Assembly: GCF_000003855.2 (NCBI RefSeq)
Contig: NW_003101680.1
Coordinates: 2,857,186-2,921,185 of the forward strand
Origin: Blastomyces gilchristii SLH14081
Lineage: Eukaryota; Ascomycota; Eurotiomycetes; Onygenales; Ajellomycetaceae
Direction: 5' to 3'
DNA: 64,000 nt
The notes beneath the pieces are model-generated. The model had not been told where the DNA came from and ran no database searches. It saw only the letters and a program-made list of their open reading frames with translations. This document shows positions 1-10,390 of this stretch, in pieces. The first letter of the stretch is position 1, and the number at the start of each line of letters is the position of its first letter. Made by a program: the position numbers and the translations under genes.

Positions 1-357
1 TAAATTATTCTCAGAACTTCTTCTGGTCTCACTGCTACTGTATAAAACTCTTCACTATCTTCTTTTTCAATCTCTCACAGGTGATGTTATCTGTATTATT
101 TCTATACTTAGTTCAGTCTAAATCTATCAGAAGTATTACTTAAAATTGTTATTATTCTACTCTCTTATGAAGTCTCTTCAAGATATTATAACATGTCTTG
201 TGATCTGTCTTCTCACACTTAAATGCCTTCTTCTTCTCTTTCTTCAATCTGTGATAATACTCACGCGCCTTGATGATCTGCAGAACCGCAGAATATTTGA
301 AGAGAAATGACATGATTAGTTTTAATGAGCATTGAGAGCGAGATGAAGACAGACAAT

Positions 358-440
358 GACATGATAATAATAATAATGATAATAATAATAATAATGATAG
401 TAATGATAATGATAATGATGATGATGATGATAATAATGAA
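358..440. repeat. Simple repeat, (AAT/ATG)n
   Basis: Degenerate trinucleotide run of taa, tga and atg units inside the H2 arm. The same tract, differently mutated, recurs at about 39850-39945 in H1, so it is an ancestral part of the element and not a recent insertion tail. The serine/leucine-rich reading frame on the minus strand over it is an artefact of this repeat. Confidence 0.85.
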
Positions 441-1537
441 AGAGAGAGTGTATTGAAATATATTATTAACTTATCAAACATGAAGAGATAAAGAAACTAT
501 TAACAGCTTTCAGAGATGTACAGAAATAACTACAGTGTTATATAGCAACATTATCTTCATTTAATACATGCACTATTGATATTCTTTGTATATATTTATC
601 ATATAATCTATATCAGAGATACATGCAGAAAACAAATCTTTGTTACTAGAGAGAATGATTACAGTGATTCTTTATTTTTATATTATAAAGATAAGTTATT
701 CTCATTTCTTTCTTCTCTCTTTTCTCTTCTTCTTCAACTCATCACTAAGTTCAAGCTAGTATGAAAACTATTAAAACACTCTTAGAAACTCTCAAATTGA
801 AGAGTATAGACTAATCAAATTTTAAATACAGATGAATTAAATTATATTTAATAATACTAATTATTCATCTCTCTCTTAATAAAATAACAGTCATGTCTTT
901 CTCTCTCTCTCTAAACAAAACATGACCTGTGAAAAGTGAGTATCATATTAGACTATAATAATCAACACAGTCTCAGTACACAGAGCTGTATACACACAGC
1001 ACATGCTGAACTGAGAGACTGTGTGAGTTGCAAACTGACAGCAGTATCTCAGAGAGAGCTGTGCAGTGTAAGATAGCTGTAACTCTCAGTTATATATACA
1101 GAGAGTGAATTGCTGCAGTAAGTGCATGTGCATTGCATGAAAATAACACTTTTTGATAACACTCAGTCTCTAATATCATGAAAATAGAGTCTCTCTGTGA
1201 GATTCATTTTTATTAGAAGTTGAGAAATCTTATATTTCTCAAGATCATCTTCACATGCCTTGTTCATGAAATCAATAAGAGAAATTATCAATTTCAGTGT
1301 TCTACTCTTGATATTATTCAAGTGATAGCAGAGTTCATTCTGATCACACTTTTTAAGTGTATATTTTCTAATTATTCACATTTATACAGATATATACTGA
1401 TTATTTATTAGATAATGTTAAGATAATAACTCATCACAGCTGTGTTATTCTCACTATGAGAAATATATAATTGATGATGAATATTGTGAAGACTCTAAAG
1501 AGTGAGTATTTTAAAAGTACTGTAACTCTATGATCTT

Positions 1538-1690
1538 GATTTTTTTTATTTTTATTTTTTATTTTTTTCTTTTTCTTTTCTTTTTTTTTTTTCTTTCTCT
1601 TTTTTTTTCTTTTTTTATTGTGATTTTTTCTTGTTTTTGTTTTGTTTTTTGTTTTTTATTTTTTTTTGTATTTTATATTTTTTTCATAAT
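1538..1690. repeat. T-rich low-complexity tract
   Basis: About 150 bases of almost pure T with scattered A, C and G. A matching tract lies at 41040-41155 in H1. It gives a lysine-rich reading frame on the minus strand in both copies, which I do not regard as a gene. Confidence 0.85.
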
Positions 1691-2056
1691 TAAAATTATA
1701 TAAATTATGATCTGTGTTTAGAAAAGTAATAATATTTAATAACACTCTCTGTTGAATTTTCAACAAATGAGCACTATATTATAATATTATGTAAGTGAGA
1801 AATGATTTTATAATCTCATTTAATGCCATTCTCAATAATGAGATCAGAATGAAAATGTAACTAAGAATTCAAACATATTCTTTATCTGAGAATAGATTTT
1901 TATTTGAAAAGTGAATCTGAGACCTTTAATATTTGAAATAATGTGATTTGAAATCAATGTGATGAACACAAACCATGATCAGAAGTAATGCTTTTAGACA
2001 ATGTAATAACTGTAAAGTTTGATTCTGGTCTCAGACATAGTCACACGGTCAGTTTA

Positions 2057-4010
2057 ATTATAACTGCAGCAGAATCACTGATTTCACTGTATCAGAAAAT
2101 CTTCTTATTTATCTGAAATTCTGTAAATATATTTCTGACAGTGTGTTGAACACTTGCTTCTGATTAATAGAAATAATTTTATATTTAAAATAGCTGTAGA
2201 TTATTCAATGATAGTCTGTGCAGAAAGTATTTATTCTGAAAATAAAATATGAATAAAATCTACTAGATACACTGATTGATTGTATTCAGCAGTCTTCTGA
2301 AATATAAAAGCATTTATTATATAGTAATATAAAAGAATTAATAACATATATAAAGAAGATATTAACTTGTTATTTTTCTTTTCTTTTCTTTCTTCTTTCT
2401 TCTTGCAATTATATCACAATATGAATATTAATTTATCAGCTTACTCAGCTCACTCAGTCTTTTCTCATCTTCAGCAAGATTAGTATTCTGCCAGTTGTAA
2501 TAGAAAGCTTTAAGAATCAAAAGTTCTAATATAAGATACTGTGTGTGCACAGTACAGTAAGAATATCAGTGAACCATTACATCAGTATTAATAACAGTAT
2601 TAATAACAGCCTTAATACCAGTATTAGTAACAGTAATAATAATAACAGCAGCACAAATGATCAGTAAAACTCTTAAGTGTATATATACAGCAGCTGCAAA
2701 AGTACAAGAGAAAAAGACAGTGATTAGACTGAAAACTCTCAATCAGTCAGACAAGTCAATAATGTATAAATATTACATCTTATATATCTTTCTTTATTAT
2801 ATTAATACTATTTGTAACAAAGTTGAAGAAAGTACAAAGCTATATTTAAACTGTAATTATGAAAAGAAAGATTGAATGATATACTCTAATAAATTCAAAG
2901 ATGAAATTGAAAACCTGATCTGAACTCATGAGTTTTATCTTACTATCTTAAGAGTTATGAAGAAATCAGTCAAGTCAGTCATACTGAAGACAGTAAAGAA
3001 TTTATTTAAGTAAATTACGAAAGTAAAGACACACTGATAGAAACCAGAAAATTATAAAATGAAGAGTATAGCTATTATATTGAAAGTCTTGAATACATCT
3101 ATCAGTCTTATTAAAAAAGTCAAACTTGAAATTGAGAAGATTAAGTTGAATATTGAAAGAGTTAAATTAAAGAGTGAAAAGAAGAAAATCATTATAAAGA
3201 AGAAGAAAATTATCATTGAAAAGATAAAATTGAATATTGAAAATATAAAGCTTGTTATTCAGTGAGAGATCTTGAGATCAGTTAATAATTATTATAAGAA
3301 TTAAAAAGTAGTAATAAAGAATCTCACAAACTTGATTTACAGTGTTAGAGAGAAAGCACAGTGTATTTTCATTGAAATATATGAAATAATAAACTGATTT
3401 GAAATAATTATCAAACTTCTTAGTAATACAGTTAATAAGAGTAGTAGTGATAAGAAATCTATTAATAGTGATAATTCTCTTTCTCTTTTTATAACTCTTA
3501 TCAGCTTCTCTATTATTATTATCAATTCTATTCTCTTTTTCTTCTTTAATCTTCTGATTCTAATAAGTGTTCTGAGTCTCTGAACTTATAAAATAATCAC
3601 TGAAACAGTAAGTTAGAGTCAGTGAATTGATTCTTAGATTTATTCAGAAGTTAATAATTATATAAGTCTCTAAATACTCAGCTCTCAATTACTCTGAAAC
3701 TCTCACTCTTAAATAATGTATGATTAATAATAGTACTTCTCAGATAATAACTAGTTCAGAAACTTTAATTCTAATTCACAGATTTAATAAGATAATTAAT
3801 AATAAGACTATAACTGAAAATAAAGACTAATTCAGACACTTCAAAAGATTGATTTTCAATAAAAGATAATTTCAGTGAATGAGATATTTTTGATAATTAG
3901 TAATTATATAGATAGAAATTGATGACACTGTTAATATAATAATGATTTTTTTCTGTTCATACTCTATTTACTGTGATTTCACAGTTCATTCATCATTATA
4001 CTATGATTTA
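2057..4010. other. AT-rich DNA without a recognisable gene
   Basis: About 2 kb of heavily AT-rich sequence between the end of H2 and the sharp base-composition step at 4010. The longest open stretches are short. The one at 3059-3265 encodes an Ile/Lys/Glu-rich peptide built on a repeating IEKIKLN-like unit, which could be a remnant of a coiled-coil segment or only low-complexity DNA. No protein family was recognised. The density of TGA, TAA and TAG is like that of the mutated transposons elsewhere, so this is probably an old repeat or a mutated flank. Confidence 0.5.
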
Positions 4011-4211
4011 TGGTTCGGCGGCCGTGTCGCCGATTGGCACAGTGGAACAACCATAATCCGGTCGTATAATAAGTCTACGTTCTTCCCCCGTATGGATATA
4101 AGTTGAGTGGCACGTGATTAGGGTAGGTTGTAGTAGGTAATCACCAACAGCCATTTGCCCAGTGTGTCGTCGCTGGTCGCTTTTCTGTAAAACTGACCAC
4201 AGGTTCTAAAA
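4011..4211 (+). promoter_or_regulatory. Upstream region of the kinase gene
   Basis: Unmutated sequence of normal GC content between the AT-rich block and the kinase start codon. It contains a CACGTG E-box palindrome at 4111-4116 and a pyrimidine-rich stretch near 4081. The start codon has a good context (aaaaATGG). No mapped transcription start exists, so the promoter role is inferred from position and composition. Confidence 0.45.
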
Positions 4212-6566
4212 ATGGCGAGCCTTACTCAATTCGATTGTGATATTGTTGTAAAGCACCCATTGAAAACCTCTCTGGATTATCTACGAGATATTCTTGAAGA
4301 CGCAGAGCATTCTTACCGGCCGCACCTAAACTCCCATGATGGTGCCGTCGATACTCCATCCTCAGTTTGTCAAGAGGCAATATCGGACCTTCTCGGCGCT
4401 TTGATGACGCAAAAGTCGGCTTTCAATCTTTCCTCTCGATTAGGCAATCGCGATCTAGCTTCAGACATCTCTAATCTCTTCAGACATGCTCGACAGGATG
4501 ACTTCAGCTATGAACTCTACCGCGCACTGTCACAACTTGTCATTCAAAAGGCGCCAGACATGGACATCTGGACTGCTGTTATCAACCTCATTATTACTGT
4601 TCTGCATTCCACTCCTCCACCTAGCGCGCCATTTGATCGAAAAACCCCAATTACGTATAATATGAGCAGCCTCGTCAACTCGAGTGAATATCGCAAAGAC
4701 ATCGATAATGTGCTGAAAGAGGATATAGGACCGATGTTCATTGATATCCCTGAGTTCTACAAAGCCTTCTTTGGAGAAGTGACGGATCTTGAGAACATTG
4801 CTGAGACAGTTCTTAAGAACTGCACACAGGGCGATACCCCGCAATACCACAAGAAGGATGGCTGGAAGGAATGGCCTGAGGATGCAAAGGAGCAAGATGT
4901 CTTGAAATGGCTTTCCCAAATGATAACTCTGTTCACAGGCTATGTTGAAGAGTTGTTTCCGACCTTCAACATTCAACGAAGGTTATTGGTACAGCCTCAT
5001 CAACCTCTATTAGGCTCCACGGCGAAACGTAAGCTTGATATCGGCATTGTGGATGGTCCAGCCACTGATAAAGCTGTTGAGTATCACTGGCGGCAGATTC
5101 TTGTACCAGGAGAACTGAAGAATAACCGCGGATATGATAAACCTTCATTGGCAGGTCTTGATCTGGGAAGGTATGCAAGAGAAGTACTTTTGTGTCAGGA
5201 GACTCGTCGTTTTGTTCTTGGCTTCACACTCTGCGGATCTCTTATGCGGTTATGGGAATTCGATCGATTAGGTGCGATTGCATCCGCGCACTTTGACATC
5301 AATAAAGAGGGACAGCGATTTGTTGCCACCGTGCTTGGATTTCTCTGGATGAACAAGGAGCAGCTTGGATATGATCCCACCATTATCGATGCCGAAGGCA
5401 TTAAGTATATTGACATTGAACGAAATGGGCAAAAGGAGCGTCTCATCATTGACAGATTGATGACGCGGGCACAGTGCATCGCAGGCCGTGCCACAACTTG
5501 CTGGAAGGCTCATCGAGAGAACGATGATTCGCAGATACCTCTTGTGATCAAAGACTCATGGCAATACTCAGAGCGCGATGAAGAAGGTGAACTGCTGCGT
5601 GAGGCAACTGAGAAGAATGTAGTCAATGTAGCGAGATACTATCATCATGAGACAGTTTGCGTGAGTGGCAAATATGATGATATTCTTAACACCGTTCGAC
5701 ATGGCCTGGATGTTACACAGATGTTAAACAGTTTGATGCTGCCTCTGAGTAGAAGTGAGCCCCGCACCTCACTAGATAGACAAAGTAGCAGTACCACTGG
5801 GCGGAAGCGGTCCTCCAGCCGCGCCGACACATCTCTACCGCCACCAAGAAAACGGATTCAGTCTAGTTCTCCTGTTAAGGCAACAAGAATTACAAACCGC
5901 GTGCATCGTCGTGTTATCGTCCGTGACTACGGGAAGGCAATCTACAAAGCAAGCTCGAGGGTTGCCCTGCTCGAGACACTGAAGGGCTGCATTGAAGGAT
6001 ATGAGTCTTTACATAAAATGGCTGGAATGCTTCAATGTGATATCTCACCAAACAACCTCATGATGAATGAAGATGATGATAATCCTTCCTTTCGGTCATT
6101 CCTGATTGACTTGGACCTTGCAATCAAGGAGCAACGAGAGGGGTTTTCAGGAGCTCGGGGCAAAACTGGCACACGGGCATTCATGTCCATTGGCGTACTT
6201 CTTGGTGAAAAGCATTCCTTCATGCATGATCTTGAGTCATTCTTCTGGGTGCTTTTTTGGATATGCATCCACTATGATGAGCTAGGGAAGGGGAGGACTG
6301 TTCCATCCTTTGAGAAGTGGAACTATGTGGACACAGAGGAGTTGGCCAAGTTAAAGAAAGGGGAAATAGGTGATGAAAGTGACTTTCTCCGGTCCACAAG
6401 AAAGAACTTTACGGAATATTATCAACCATTGGTTCCTTGGGTCAACAAGCTACGGAGGGATGTTTTCCCTGGTAATGGAAGATGGAAAACCCCCAATCCA
6501 AATTTGTCTTTTATGATGAAACAGGTACTTCAGGAAGCTCAGATTGACTCAGAGGTGTTGAAGTAA
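4212..6566 (+). CDS. Fungal-type (FunK1-like) protein kinase, 784 aa, intact
   Basis: Single-exon gene for a large kinase of the fungus-specific FunK1 type; family members are predicted Ser/Thr-type kinases, mostly of unknown substrate. An N-terminal region (residues 1 to about 260) precedes a conserved core beginning near KRKLDIGIV (about 270). Kinase signatures follow: VIKDSW with the candidate ATP-binding lysine K447, the catalytic-loop segment DISPNN with D610 and N614, the metal-binding segment LIDLDLA with D633, GTRAF in the activation/P+1 region, and HDLESFFWVLFW in the C-lobe. A basic Ser/Arg-rich insert (about 513-563, with GRKR and PPRKR) separates the lobes and could carry a nuclear-localisation signal. 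The canonical HRD is QCD here, so activity needs testing. The start at 4212 is the first ATG after the composition step and has a good context. TGG is read as Trp throughout, with no RIP damage, unlike all its neighbours. Confidence 0.9.
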   Translation: MASLTQFDCDIVVKHPLKTSLDYLRDILEDAEHSYRPHLNSHDGAVDTPSSVCQEAISDLLGALMTQKSAFNLSSRLGNRDLASDISNLFRHARQDDFSYELYRALSQLVIQKAPDMDIWTAVINLIITVLHSTPPPSAPFDRKTPITYNMSSLVNSSEYRKDIDNVLKEDIGPMFIDIPEFYKAFFGEVTDLENIAETVLKNCTQGDTPQYHKKDGWKEWPEDAKEQDVLKWLSQMITLFTGYVEELFPTFNIQRRLLVQPHQPLLGSTAKRKLDIGIVDGPATDKAVEYHWRQILVPGELKNNRGYDKPSLAGLDLGRYAREVLLCQETRRFVLGFTLCGSLMRLWEFDRLGAIASAHFDINKEGQRFVATVLGFLWMNKEQLGYDPTIIDAEGIKYIDIERNGQKERLIIDRLMTRAQCIAGRATTCWKAHRENDDSQIPLVIKDSWQYSERDEEGELLREATEKNVVNVARYYHHETVCVSGKYDDILNTVRHGLDVTQMLNSLMLPLSRSEPRTSLDRQSSSTTGRKRSSSRADTSLPPPRKRIQSSSPVKATRITNRVHRRVIVRDYGKAIYKASSRVALLETLKGCIEGYESLHKMAGMLQCDISPNNLMMNEDDDNPSFRSFLIDLDLAIKEQREGFSGARGKTGTRAFMSIGVLLGEKHSFMHDLESFFWVLFWICIHYDELGKGRTVPSFEKWNYVDTEELAKLKKGEIGDESDFLRSTRKNFTEYYQPLVPWVNKLRRDVFPGNGRWKTPNPNLSFMMKQVLQEAQIDSEVLK

Positions 6567-6948
6567 TGTATTTAATCTTCTTTTATTCTCCTTTTGTTTT
6601 AAGACCCTCCCCTTCTTCTGATTTTATATATACCCCTGCCTAAACCCATGCGTTGGGATTTGAATTAGTTTGGAGGCCTTTTTGTAAAGTAGAATGTATT
6701 TTTTTATCAGTAGCACGTATTAAAATAGTTATATAATATTCTCCTTCGCAGAGGACTTCGGGATAAAGGAAATTGACGAGGCATAAGTACACTAAAGCTA
6801 GAAAACAGGGACAATCGTAACGGCGTGGCGAGCATGACTATAAGCGAGAGCAGTATGTGTTGGCCGTTACGGCCGTTGCGGTTAGCGATCCCACTAGATC
6901 ACGTGACCCACCACTATATTATGTTCTTGTAGATAGATCTATCAATAC
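6567..6948 (+). other. 3' flank of the kinase gene, end of the GC-normal island
   Basis: Non-coding sequence of normal composition after the kinase stop codon. The first 150 bases are T-rich and probably hold the 3' UTR and polyadenylation region. Farther on are a near-perfect inverted repeat (GGCCGTTACGGCC around 6862-6874) and a CACGTG palindrome at 6900-6905, echoing the one upstream of the gene. The island ends exactly where a MITE begins. Confidence 0.5.
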
Positions 6949-7454
6949 TAGACTGGCCGCCGGGACCATGAATTTCACATTTGGTCCCATTTGATCTGGT
7001 CTCATACATTTCTTAGCATGAATCCCACTGGGACTAATCATTAAAAAAGCATGAAAAGTGACTGTATATCAGATCTCAAAATGAAATCATAACTTGAAAA
7101 AAATGAGAAAGTAATCTTATTTAATTTTATTTAGTCTCATTCTTGATATAAAGTTACTATTTTTAAACATTTTAAGGTTTTCTTTAAACTATTTTTAATT
7201 TTTTAAAAAGTAATACTTTTTAATAACACTTAAATAAGATCTAAAGTCATTTAAAGCAATAAAAACAATTTAAATTAAGAAGTGAAAATCATGATCTTAT
7301 TTGAAAAATGTAATAAGAGTAGATAGTAAGTCTCACTGAAACAGTATAAGACTACTATTTAATGTTAAAACTGTGTAATAAGATTAGTTGAATTAATAAT
7401 AAAACTATTAAAAATTCTGATTTCAATCTCAGATACAGTTATATAATTAGTTTA
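6949..7454 (+). mobile_element. hAT-type MITE, 506 bp (copy 1)
   Basis: Starts TAGACTGGCCG and ends in a RIP-altered CAGTCTA. It is flanked by atcaatac (6941-6948) and attaatac (7455-7462), an 8-bp duplication differing by one C-to-T. Length is identical to the three other copies. An 8-bp TSD with short TIRs is the hAT superfamily pattern. It has no coding capacity. The left 80 bases, next to the kinase island, keep their CpG and GG sites while the right end is heavily mutated, so the mutation boundary lies inside this element. Confidence 0.88.
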
Positions 7455-8426
7455 ATTAATACAATCTTTAACTATTCTATAGATAATAGTCTGAACAGCA
7501 TATTTTTCTTTTTAGAATATTATATTAATATTTTTGATAAGAGTAGTTTATCTTTTTTAAAAAGACTCTTACTTTTTATTAGAGATATTTCATTTTCTCT
7601 GAATATATTAATTAGTAAATTTATATACTTTTGAAAAAGTATATTCTTTATTATAAAGAATATTACTTTTTTTTTTACATATTTAAAAGAAGTAGAGTTA
7701 TCTTAATATAAGTAATATATCTGTGACTTCAGAGTTCAGCTCAAGGCTCAGAATTATCTACTTTACTAAATAACTTATTAATAGAATAATTACTTATTAT
7801 AAGAAGGTTTCTGACTTATAGAATAAGACTGAGATCAGTTTTTATCAGAGTATGAAATTTAATAATGAAATAATGAAGAAGCTTCAGAACAAAGAAAAGT
7901 AGAGTTAATATTTATTTACAGAATCTGTTTATTTTAATTTAATAAATTCTTCACTATCTTTTATCTTTAAAATACTGACTTTTAATAATGATCTGAATTA
8001 ATCTATCTATTACACTGTAGACAATCTTATAAATCTTATACAGATAATACTCTGAAATTAAATAACTGTAGTTAGAATTATATAATATCTCACTATGTCT
8101 ATCTCTGTACAAAGCTTATAAAATATTATAAGAGATGAGTTGCAGAAATACTAGAAGAAAGTTAAATATACACTAAATATTAAATCAGTGATTACATTTA
8201 ATAGCTCTAATTATAAAGTCTGATATATTAACATTTTAACTGATTCAGAAGTTATTAATAAAACTGATATTTTATTAAAAACTTAATAAGAATTCTCTTT
8301 TACACATTATATTAATTCTGAGAAGTGAACGATTCATTTTAAGTCTCTATATAGATGTATACTGTCAAGTCTTGTTAAAAATATTTAAATCACTATTAAA
8401 ATCTTAGAAGCTGATAATACTGTAAC

Positions 8427-8932
8427 TAGACTGACTGGTGAAATTATAAATTTCACATTTGATCTCATTTAATCTGATCTCATACATTTCTTGATGTGAA
8501 TCTCACTGAGACTAGTTATTTAACAAACCTGCAAAGTGACTATATATGAAATCTCAAAGTGAAACCATGACTTTAAAAAAATGAGAAAGTGATCTCATTT
8601 GATCTCATTTAGTCTCATTCATGATATAAAGTGACTATTTTTAGACATTTTAAGGTTTTTTTTAGACTATTTTTAAATTTTTAAAAAGTAACACTTTTTT
8701 ATAACACTTAAATAAGATTTAAAGTCATTTAAAGCAATAAAAATAATTTAAATTGAGAAGTGAAAATCATGATCTCATTTGAAAAATGTGATAAGATTAG
8801 ACAGTAAGTCTCACTGAGACAGTATGAGACTACTATCTAATGTTAAACCTGTGTAATGAGATCAGTTGAATTAGTAATGAAACTATTAAAAATTCTGATT
8901 CTGGTCTCAGACACGGTCAGACGGTCAGTCTA
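8427..8932 (+). mobile_element. hAT-type MITE, 506 bp (copy 2)
   Basis: Starts TAGACTGACTG (RIP-altered) and ends GGTCAGTCTA. Perfect 8-bp duplication actgtaac at 8419-8426 and 8933-8940. It lies inside the copia gag remnant, whose reading resumes on the other side. Non-coding. Confidence 0.93.
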
Positions 8933-9108
8933 ACTGTAACTCTATAAGATAAGATTAATATTGAATATATAATATCACTGACTGAAGAATATGTTAATAT
9001 CTTCAAAAAATTGATAAAATTATAAGTTAAGAATGATGATTATCTTACTTTTCAGAGATATTTTCACTATCTTATTATCTGTCACAGAGAGCTCTGTCAG
9101 AGTACGAA

Positions 9109-9208
9109 NNNNNNNNNNNNNNNNNNNNNNNNNNNNNNNNNNNNNNNNNNNNNNNNNNNNNNNNNNNNNNNNNNNNNNNNNNNNNNNNNNNNNNNNNNNN
9201 NNNNNNNN
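9109..9208. other. Assembly gap (100 N)
   Basis: Exactly 100 N, the usual placeholder for a scaffold gap of unknown size. It lies within copia gag. Any reading frame drawn across it is meaningless. Confidence 0.99.
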
Positions 9209-9864
9209 ACTGATCTAGAACTCATTGTTAATATTGATATTAATTATTTTGATAAAGTAACTGATCAATTGTACATTTAAGAAGATTATCACTGAGTTGA
9301 TAAAAGCAGTCTCAGACTGATTCTGTGACTGTAAAAAAGAATAAGAATAAAGATAAGAATAAAAACATAACTTTACAAAAGTACACTCACTGTAAAAGAT
9401 ATAAATATACTATTAACAGGTGTTTCCTCTTACACTCTGATAAAAGAAAAAAGAAGATGAACAAGAAGAATGATGATAAAAAGAAACAGAAAAAGAATGA
9501 CTTAATAAGTTTTCAATCAGCAGTAAATGTAGTAATTATAAACATTAAGTTCTATTTCTCTTTCACAGTCACTGAAAAATCATTCTCTAGATCTTAATAT
9601 TTGAATATATATACAAGTCTGAATATGACAGATGAGCTTTATTCTTTTTCAAATATTAAATCTTTTAATAATAACATCTCGGTTGATTCTGCAATTAAGA
9701 GAACTGAGTTTATCAAGAAGATTGAAACTATTACCTTGAAGATTGAGAGAAGTAATATTAACTTGCAGAATATTTACTATATTTCTAATATTACAGTTAA
9801 TCTACTCTCATTTATAAAGCTTGAAGATCAGAGATTTTAATTTACATTATCTTTCACTATTTAC

Positions 9865-10286
9865 AACTGTAAGCTTAAAAAGAAGAAACTCTTAACTATC
9901 TAAATCTTCAAACTTTAATTCTCTAGCTAAATGTAAACAGAATTTGAATCCTCAAACACCTGTTAAGATTAGAGAATTGAGAAATAACTCTTGTGATAAA
10001 CTAGATAGAATGTAAGCAGTTGAGATTTCTACTTTTCAAAATAGTTATAATCTATTATCTGATGATAGTAATTAGATTCTACTCTATCTTCACTCTCTTT
10101 TAGTATGAATGTACAACAAAAACAATAAAAAAAGTTTAAAAACTCTTCAAAAATTACATTTATTCAAAACAATGTGAATAGAAACTTAAATTGCATTTAT
10201 TCTTATCTTCAGATCGCATTGGAATAAAAAGTTGACTTTGTACTTCTTCAAGAATTAAACTTTGATACTGAGTAAAAGTACATCAT
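9865..10286 (+). pseudogene. LINE fragment (end of ORF1, start of ORF2), LINE E
   Basis: Matches the LINE B segment at about 43075-43510: the last part of ORF1, the ORF1/ORF2 junction and the start of the endonuclease domain. It begins abruptly in the copia element at 9865 and stops at 10286, where a different LINE copy begins farther upstream in ORF1. It is probably the left part of the LINE whose RT region resumes at 58524, with the intervening part lost. Confidence 0.7.
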
Positions 10287-10390
10287 TTCTCATTCAAGCT
10301 ATTAAGAATACAAAAAGAGAAAAACTTTCAAATCTTTAGAAATAGAAGACTTATTCTCAAAGTCTCAAATCAGAACATCTTACAGAGAAA
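10287..10390 (+). pseudogene. LINE B, first piece (ORF1)
   Basis: About 100 bases of Tad-like ORF1 equivalent to LINE A around 36640-36720 (reverse strand). The sequence continues without loss at 42244, on the far side of gypsy G1, once the agaaa target duplication is removed. LINE B is thus 5'-truncated within ORF1. Confidence 0.75.

Larger units (their letters stand above)
1..2056. mobile_element. Right arm of a large hAT-like element (H2), left end outside the window
   Basis: This stretch is colinear with 39451-41527, the right arm of element H1, with many single-base transitions between the two. It ends at 2056 in a RIP-altered form of the terminal motif CGGTCAGTCTA, the reverse complement of the start TAGACTGRCCG that opens the 506-bp MITEs and H1. 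The eight bases after the end (attataac, 2057-2064) are the expected target duplication; the partner lies left of the window. No transposase can be read: the small reading frames here fall on simple repeats or poly-T. Membership of the family is well supported by the paired copy; the internal function is unknown. Confidence 0.75.
7463..9864 (+). pseudogene. Decayed Ty1/copia retrotransposon: gag, zinc knuckle and protease region
   Basis: Plus-strand remnants of a copia-type polyprotein interrupted by stops, a MITE (8427-8932) and an assembly gap. From about 8100 a gag-like sequence can be followed (TFNSSNYKV, then SLTEEYVNIFKKLIKL after the MITE). After the gap, 9301-9597 holds a lysine-rich segment with a knuckle of the C-x2-C-x4-H-x4-C type, its residues partly mutated (for example YTHCKRYKYTINRC). 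The frame at 9601-9840 contains MTDELYSF, followed by YYISNITVNLLSF, typical of the copia protease and gag/pre-integrase boundary (hMTDd...NvyyvPni..NLLS). 7463-8100 is AT-rich and may hold the 5' LTR, which I could not delimit. Sequence switches to LINE at 9865; integrase and RT are absent. Confidence 0.7.

Noticed and set aside
152..481. Ser/Leu-rich minus-strand reading frame
   Set aside because: It lies on the trinucleotide repeat of the H2 arm, and the equivalent frame is broken in H1.
4530..6268. Several minus-strand frames inside the kinase gene
   Set aside because: Shadows of the intact plus-strand gene, with no domain or start context of their own.
9033..9218. Reading frame running through the N run
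   Set aside because: It exists only because Ns hide stops.
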